Shown: in pieces, positions 6,101-9,043 of the stretch | Layout: the number at the start of each line of letters is the position of its first letter | How positions within the stretch are numbered: the stretch's first letter is position 1 | Assembly (NCBI GenBank): GCA_937959375.1 | Contig: CALGLS010000301.1 | Span: 1 to 9,043, forward strand | Direction of reading: 5' to 3' | Length of the DNA: 9,043 nt | Origin: an uncultured Saprospiraceae bacterium | GTDB taxonomy: Bacteria; Bacteroidota; Bacteroidia; Chitinophagales; Saprospiraceae | Program-made: the position numbers and the translations under genes | Notes under the pieces: model-generated | Seen by the model: only the letters and a program-made list of their open reading frames with translations | The model's database searches: none | What the model was told of the DNA's origin: nothing

Positions 6101-8546
6101 ATCTCCGGGGAATAACTACCTGTGGCAATTTGGAGTTGGCGCAGGAACTTCTACAGAAATGAATCCAACGTATACCTTCACCGCTGTTGGTGAATATACG
6201 GTGACTTTAATTATTGAAAATGAGTTTGGTTGCACGGATACCGTTGCACACGATATTGAAATTGCGGATGTTCCAGTGGCTTTATTTGAACCACTCGTAA
6301 CAGAAACTTGTGCAAACACTGGTGTTGAATTTAATAATCAGAGTTTTGGCGACAGCCTTAGTTACTACTGGGAATTCGGTGATTTCCAAACCAGTACAGC
6401 AGCCAACCCAGGCATTATTTATTTTGAGCAAGCAAGCTTTGATACAACTTATGTGATCACTTTGACAGTCAGTAATCCTTGCGGAAGCAGCATTTATCAA
6501 AACTTAATTGTGGTTCGTCCAATTCCAGATATCAACTTTGGTCTGGTTCCTTTAACAGGATGTTCACCAGTGTTAGTCGACTTTGCCAATTCATCAACAG
6601 GTTCTGCCTCTGAGTATTTTTGGGATTTCGGAAACGGCAATACCTCTACCGAACAATTCCCTGAAACGGAGGCTTTCTTTACGGATTCGCTAGCTTCAAC
6701 TTATACGATAACATTAGTTGGTTCGAACCTCTGTGGCTCAGATACCGCTATTGTAGATTTACTAGTTGAGCCAGCCAACGTTATCGCTGCAGCTCAGGCT
6801 TCTACTAATAATGGCTGTGCTCCCTTGTCGGTTGAGTTTACAAATTTCAGTACCTCTACCGCAACAATTGATTGGGATTTTGGAGATGGTAACACTTCTT
6901 CTTTAGCAGAACCTACACATGTTTATACGGAGCCTGGTGATTACGAAGTTATTCAATATGCAAGTTCAGATTGTGGATACGACACCATGCTTTTCAACAT
7001 CACGGTCTTTCCTGCTCCGGAGGTAAGTTTTGAGCATGCTGAAACGGTATGTGCCGAACAAAGCATTGCCTTCACAAATTTAGCGGTTAACACTTCCGGT
7101 CACTTTTGGGAGTTTGGAGACGGAGATACTTCTTCATTAAACAATCCGGTCCATGTATTTGATTCTGCGGGCGTTTATACCGTTACCTTAACTGGTATTT
7201 CGATTTTCAATCAATGCCCTGCCACTTATACTTCTGAGGTAATCGTTTTGGAATTACCAACTGCAGACTTTGAACCATCAACCACTTATGGTTGCGCACC
7301 TCTTGAAGTTAGCTTTAATAATACTTCTAGCGAAGCTATGTTTTACGAATGGGATTTTGGGAATGGCAACACGACCATTGAAGAGAATCCTACCCATACT
7401 TTTTTAGAAGCAGGTACCTACGAGGTGACTTTACGGGCGACTGATCTCAACGGCTGTTATGAAGATTTTACGATTTACAATGTCATTGTTCAACCACAAC
7501 CAGAATCGGCATTCACCTACACGAGATCATCCGATTGTGGGCTTCCAGTTACTTTTAATTTTCAAAACAGTACAGATGAAGCGATTGATTATGAGTGGAC
7601 GTTTGGAGATGGTGGTACATCCGACCTTACTGATCCAGAACATATCTATACGGAAGCTGGCACTTACGAAGTCACCTTGATTTCGTACAATCAGTTTAGT
7701 TGTTCAGATACATTTAGCCTCAGCTTTGAAATATATGAACTACCAGAAGCGAGCTTTGAAATTTCATCAATGAATGGTTGTGCACCAGTGGAAGTTACCT
7801 TTAGTAATAACTCCTCTTTTAGCAATCAATTTTTGTGGAATTTTGGAGACGAGACAGCCTCAACCGAATCCGATCCACTGCACTTGTATGAGAGAGCAGG
7901 CAGTTATCCAGTTCAACTTATTGCGAGTATCAACGGTCTATGCCCTGACACCATGCAGTTTTCAGATTTAATCGAAATCTACCCTACTCCTGTTGCCAAC
8001 TTTGAGGCCATTGAAACGGGTGGTGATGGTTCTTACGAAATGACTAATTTATCGCTGCATTCAGATAATTTCTTTTGGGAATTCTCTGATGGCGCAACCA
8101 GCATTGAGGAAAATCCTAGTCATCGTTTTAATAACAACGGTGCACATCAAATTTATTTAGAGTCGAGTAATGAATATGGCTGTGTGGATGATACGCTTGT
8201 GAGTTTTACACCAGAATTCATCAATGGTTTGTTCTTGCCGAATGCCTTTTCTCCGGAGCAAGGAATTGGGGACGTGCGTGTATTCAAAGCAAAAGGAATT
8301 GGTTTAAAAGAGTATCGTCTTCAGGTTTTTTCGACTTATGGTCAATTGCTTTGGGAAACAACGGAGTTAGATGATCAAGGTCGACCATCAGAAGGTTGGG
8401 ATGGAATTGTAGATGGCAAATTGTTACCTCAGGATGTATATGTTTGGAAATGTTCTGGAATCTTTAAGGATGGATCGGGATGGCGTGGTGTGAAGAAAGA
8501 GAATGGAGATTACAAGGTGATTGGTTCATTAGTTTTATTGCGGTAA
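3114..8546 (+). CDS. Giant PKD-repeat surface protein with T9SS type B sorting domain
   Basis: The 1810-residue product is exported by a signal peptide (residues 1-22, probable cleavage after A-F-S). Visible domains in order: divergent PKD-like modules over about 24-590, marked by core tryptophans W52 (AWDF), W150 (NWGDGS), W351, W450 (EWDI) and W543 (EWTF), several closing with an N-x-C-G motif; five Cys-bracketed GGTW modules at about 596-972; nine canonical PKD modules at about 976-1697 with W-x-F-(G/S) cores; and a C-terminal T9SS type B (CHU_C-like) sorting domain at about 1706-1810 ending GSLVLLR. No catalytic domain is evident, so an adhesin, gliding-type filament or surface-structure role is most likely; the ligand is unknown. 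The PorP/SprF-family gene 132 nt upstream, same strand, is the probable secretion partner, and a strong terminator follows 25 nt after the stop. The ATG at 3114 begins a complete signal peptide. The frame is intact throughout. Confidence 0.95.
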   Translation: MKNTFIFTTLLLTILGIQSAFSQCNILISNSSPCAATSVNFNVDNPSGSYAWDFNNDNLIDAFSTSADFTYPANNDDTPYTVVLYQNGIACNTMDITVGGSPDPSIGVIPGSGILEDDQIRVCSSNPEISLELYNASTSYAINQSYSINWGDGSVEWFDNSTFSNTSTISHDYTTYGFYTITITVTSISGCINTNSYTLYNGSNPSVGLANPGNTVGLCVPATIDFPLTNTANNATGTVYTVYVSGELVATYQQEDVPSVFSYTFLETSCDITTSTGNYDNAYDVQILATNPCGTSQATIEPIELSEPLELLFDVDQPAIGCEGTVYTFTNDSDGLGEVAAGTCTDLSPSWSITPGVPGIHWEIVAGNTFASQEIEVVFLIPGNYTIEMTINSPSCGLQTYAQSVEIFEGSEIGVSAYLEAATSPGNENCIPTIGYFTNESVGDSLVFEWDIDPNEGWEYIDTFNDYTTDLQVMFIEAGEYHVQLEAVNHCGVGTWDTILTIAAAPEVSLDPLPTFCNETTLDFDDDNVTIDLNYGLNSTVEWTFSGATPSTSNELYPTNISYPIPGSYWIEVTVTNECGTASATQNLVIESSGVITVSDDVIVCENEAPFFVTGTPAGGTWSGNDVTPTGEFTPSADNIGENTLTYSVDQGSCILEEELLVTVTPLPVIEMPNEQVLCINEAAYNLSAVTPTGGTWSGTGIVGNSFDPAIAGVGIHTITYNFGDPLTNCSDSENMNMEVIPLPVISVSDTSYCISPGLVALPYATPAGGTWSGPAVVGDNFNPTAAGGAGSYTLTYAYIDDMYCENTAEAIITLVETEGVNAGNDFEICENADIIDLSQVASPTGGTWNANGSLGLNGSLFDPGLAGVGTHTLSYSIGAGNCVAMDDIEIVVLPIPEVNTMDDVETCINTDVIFLEASPSGGQWVSNNNAILIGNTFNPLTNGNGIYSFTYTYTDPSGCTNADDLLITVNPVGNAAFSMPDFACRNESVQFTNLSSPGNNYLWQFGVGAGTSTEMNPTYTFTAVGEYTVTLIIENEFGCTDTVAHDIEIADVPVALFEPLVTETCANTGVEFNNQSFGDSLSYYWEFGDFQTSTAANPGIIYFEQASFDTTYVITLTVSNPCGSSIYQNLIVVRPIPDINFGLVPLTGCSPVLVDFANSSTGSASEYFWDFGNGNTSTEQFPETEAFFTDSLASTYTITLVGSNLCGSDTAIVDLLVEPANVIAAAQASTNNGCAPLSVEFTNFSTSTATIDWDFGDGNTSSLAEPTHVYTEPGDYEVIQYASSDCGYDTMLFNITVFPAPEVSFEHAETVCAEQSIAFTNLAVNTSGHFWEFGDGDTSSLNNPVHVFDSAGVYTVTLTGISIFNQCPATYTSEVIVLELPTADFEPSTTYGCAPLEVSFNNTSSEAMFYEWDFGNGNTTIEENPTHTFLEAGTYEVTLRATDLNGCYEDFTIYNVIVQPQPESAFTYTRSSDCGLPVTFNFQNSTDEAIDYEWTFGDGGTSDLTDPEHIYTEAGTYEVTLISYNQFSCSDTFSLSFEIYELPEASFEISSMNGCAPVEVTFSNNSSFSNQFLWNFGDETASTESDPLHLYERAGSYPVQLIASINGLCPDTMQFSDLIEIYPTPVANFEAIETGGDGSYEMTNLSLHSDNFFWEFSDGATSIEENPSHRFNNNGAHQIYLESSNEYGCVDDTLVSFTPEFINGLFLPNAFSPEQGIGDVRVFKAKGIGLKEYRLQVFSTYGQLLWETTELDDQGRPSEGWDGIVDGKLLPQDVYVWKCSGIFKDGSGWRGVKKENGDYKVIGSLVLLR
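4899..6029 (+). repeat. Five tandem Cys-bracketed GGTW modules inside the adhesin
   Basis: These encode residues 596-972 of the large protein. Each module has an early Cys (605, 679, 754, 830, 908), a central (S/T)P-x-GG-(T/Q)-W motif (GG at 619, 694, 769, 846, 922), usually an F-x-P turn, an (H/S/N)-(T/F)-x-(T/S)-Y strand and a late Cys (654, 730, 805, 883, 960). Module period is 74-78 residues and the Cys-Cys distance is 49-53, which suggests one disulfide per module in an Ig-like beta-sandwich. The fifth module departs with GGQW. DNA copies are well diverged, so the repeats are old. Confidence 0.85.
6039..8204 (+). repeat. Nine tandem PKD modules inside the adhesin
   Basis: These encode about residues 976-1697. 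Core tryptophans of the W-(D/E/N/Q/T)-F-(G/S) motif lie at 1004, 1086, 1170, 1254, 1332, 1413, 1495, 1575 and 1655, a period of 78-84 residues typical of PKD domains. Most modules continue with (G/S)-(D/N)-G-x-(T/S)-S, an N-P or D-P turn and a G-x-Y-x-V-x-L strand. Several begin with a GC(A/S)P motif (C1150, C1235, C1394, C1556). PKD domains are extracellular beta-sandwiches that commonly act as spacers or in surface binding. Confidence 0.9.
8229..8543 (+). other. T9SS type B (CHU_C-like) C-terminal sorting domain
   Basis: These encode residues 1706-1810. Visible landmarks are LFLPNAFSP (1706-1714), RLQVFSTYGQLLWETT (1735-1750, equivalent to the 'IFNRWGxLVFxT' strand), EGWDG (1760-1764), LLPQDVYVWKCSG (equivalent to the 'L-P-x-G-x-Y-x-Y' strand) and the terminal GSLVLLR. 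This domain directs outer-membrane translocation by the T9SS. The usual P-N-G-D-G-x-N-D loop is replaced by SPEQGIGDVRVF. Confidence 0.88.
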
Positions 8547-8571
8547 GTATGTTCGAACTTCCGGATTTAGG

Positions 8572-8608
8572 AATTCCCATTGCGATGAAAGTTGTGATGG
8601 GAATTTTT
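8572..8608 (+). terminator. Rho-independent terminator after the adhesin gene
   Basis: AATTCCCAT (8572-8580) pairs perfectly with ATGGGAATT (8597-8605). Allowing G-U pairs, TGCGAT (8581-8586) also pairs with GTTGTG (8591-8596), giving a continuous 15-bp stem capped by a GAAA tetraloop (8587-8590). The stem runs into a T tract at 8604-8608. It begins 25 nt after the stop codon of the adhesin gene. Confidence 0.85.
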
Positions 8609-8621
8609 ATTTACTTTGAAA

Positions 8622-8654
8622 ACGTATACTAAACTTTGAAAGTTTAGTATACGT
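8622..8654. repeat. 33-bp near-perfect palindrome, unit 1
   Basis: The arm ACGTATACTAAACTTT (8622-8637) is followed by a single central G (8638) and the exact reverse complement (8639-8654). No T tract follows, so it is unlikely to be a terminator. It could be a protein-binding operator, a cruciform, or a long RNA hairpin. Confidence 0.95.
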
Positions 8655-8731
8655 CTGATTCCTTTGGCCATAAGGGTTTCGTTAATTAATCCTACTTTAG
8701 TTTTATACTTTCAACGAAGACTAACGGATTC

Positions 8732-8744
8732 GGTGCGATGCACC
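8732..8744. repeat. GGTGC-GAT-GCACC hairpin motif, copy 1
   Basis: A 5-bp GC-rich inverted repeat with a GAT loop, in the context GGATT-C-motif-T. It stands out from the AT-rich surroundings and is one of three exact copies, at 8732, 8915 and 8967. A short, compact GC hairpin repeated in extragenic DNA resembles REP-type elements. Confidence 0.85.
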
Positions 8745-8804
8745 TTTTTGACAAATGAAAAAAGTCTCTAAAAAATTTTATTAAGCAGGTGTTTGCTTTT
8801 GAAA

Positions 8805-8837
8805 ACGTATACTAAACTTTAAAAGTTTAGTATACGT
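8805..8837. repeat. 33-bp near-perfect palindrome, unit 2
   Basis: Both 16-nt arms (8805-8820 and 8822-8837) are identical to those of unit 1. Only the central base differs (A8821 instead of G), leaving the symmetry untouched. A third palindrome appears to begin with ACGT at 9040-9043. Confidence 0.95.
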
Positions 8838-8914
8838 CTGCTTCCTTTGAGCACAAGGGTTTCGTTAATTAATCCTACTTTAGTTTTATGCTTTAACCGA
8901 AGACTAACGGATTC

Positions 8915-8927
8915 GGTGCGATGCACC
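8915..8927. repeat. GGTGC-GAT-GCACC hairpin motif, copy 2
   Basis: Identical to copy 1 and in the same left context (GGATTC). Its right context differs: it runs into ACCTC-T-GAGGT (8925-8935), another small palindrome that overlaps the end of this motif. Confidence 0.85.
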
Positions 8928-8966
8928 TCTGAGGTTTTCGTGAATGCTTATTTTACAAACAGTTGC

Positions 8967-8979
8967 GGTGCGATGCACC
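8967..8979. repeat. GGTGC-GAT-GCACC hairpin motif, copy 3
   Basis: Identical to copies 1 and 2. Its right context (TTTTTGA-T-AAATG) matches that of copy 1 apart from one base, while its left context (CAGTTGC) is new. Together with copy 2 it bounds the 52-bp length difference between the two units. Confidence 0.85.
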
Positions 8980-9043
8980 TTTTTGATAAATGAAAAAAGT
9001 CTCTAAAACGTTTTATTAAGCAGGTGTTTGCTTTTAGAAACGT

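Larger units (their letters stand above)
8615..9043. repeat. Tandem array of a structured non-coding repeat (2 full units plus start of a third)
   Basis: Unit 1 spans 8615-8797 (183 bp), unit 2 spans 8798-9032 (235 bp), and the first 11 bases of a third unit (9033-9043) reach the window edge. Outside a 52-bp insertion in unit 2, I count 11 substitutions over 183 aligned bases, about 94% identity. Each unit contains, in order: a 33-bp palindrome; a CCTT-N7-AAGG hairpin; a conserved TTAATTAA; a TTAGT/ACTAA plus CTTT/GAAG stem; one (unit 1) or two (unit 2) copies of the GGTGC-GAT-GCACC hairpin; a CTTTTT/AAAAAG stem; and a conserved 3' part ending in GCAGGTGTTTGCT. No ORF of useful length is present on either strand. 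The array starts 6 nt after the terminator T tract. Its nature is unknown: REP-like element, structured RNA, or protein-binding array. Confidence 0.9.

Noticed and set aside
4799..7971. Several 60-80-residue ORFs in other frames inside the adhesin gene
   Set aside because: All lie within one intact 1810-codon frame with regular domain periodicity; they are by-products of its repeats.
8757..8786. A nine-codon ORF (ATGAAAAAAGTCTCT..., encoding MKKVSKKFY) kept in both repeat units, as MKKVSKTFY in the second at about 8991-9020.
   Set aside because: It is very short, its ATG overlaps the A-rich arm of the CTTTTT/AAAAAG stem, and the one residue change comes from the two substitutions at a palindrome centre, so structure explains it better than coding.
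8615..9043. CRISPR array
   Set aside because: The repeated unit is about 183 bp with no alternation of short repeats and unique spacers, and no cas gene is present.
8615..9043. Integron attC sites
   Set aside because: The palindrome lacks the RYYYAAC/GTTRRRY core pair at its ends, there is no cassette ORF between units, and the arms are perfectly rather than imperfectly paired.

Overview
The window reads as chromosomal DNA of a member of the Bacteroidota. The strongest evidence is a PorP/SprF-family protein encoded just upstream of a very large secreted protein that ends in a type B (CHU_C-like) sorting domain of the type IX secretion system (T9SS), a pairing restricted to this phylum. The variant sorting-domain motif (NAFSPEQGIGDVRVF) reminds me of Saprospiria-type proteins, but that placement is from memory and tentative. 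All confidently called genes are on the + strand, and intergenic DNA is AT-rich.

Layout: (1) 1-486, the 3' end of a DUF885-family, metallopeptidase-like gene. (2) 557-1459, a secreted alpha/beta-hydrolase (esterase/lipase-like). (3) 1460-1871, 412 nt with no confident gene. It holds a very AT-rich first half, a GC-richer second half with a 40-codon minus-strand ORF, and one promoter-like box. (4) 1872-2981, a PorP/SprF-family outer-membrane protein. (5) 3114-8546, an 1810-residue secreted modular protein: signal peptide, divergent PKD-like modules, five tandem Cys-bracketed 'GGTW' modules, nine tandem PKD modules, and a C-terminal T9SS sorting domain. (6) 8572-8608, a strong hairpin terminator. 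(7) 8615-9043, a tandem array of a non-coding, hairpin-rich repeat that runs off the window edge.

Genes 4 and 5 probably form a functional unit: the large protein would be exported by the T9SS and handed to, or anchored by, its cognate PorP/SprF-type partner, giving a surface adhesin or fibre. The first two genes look like unrelated hydrolytic enzymes.

The least explained part is the terminal array. The repeat unit (183 bp in copy 1, 235 bp in copy 2) carries a 33-bp near-perfect palindrome, a GGTGC-GAT-GCACC hairpin and several smaller hairpins. All eleven substitutions I count between the two copies fall in loops, bulges, symmetry centres or linkers of the structure I folded by hand, which suggests selection on RNA or single-stranded DNA structure.
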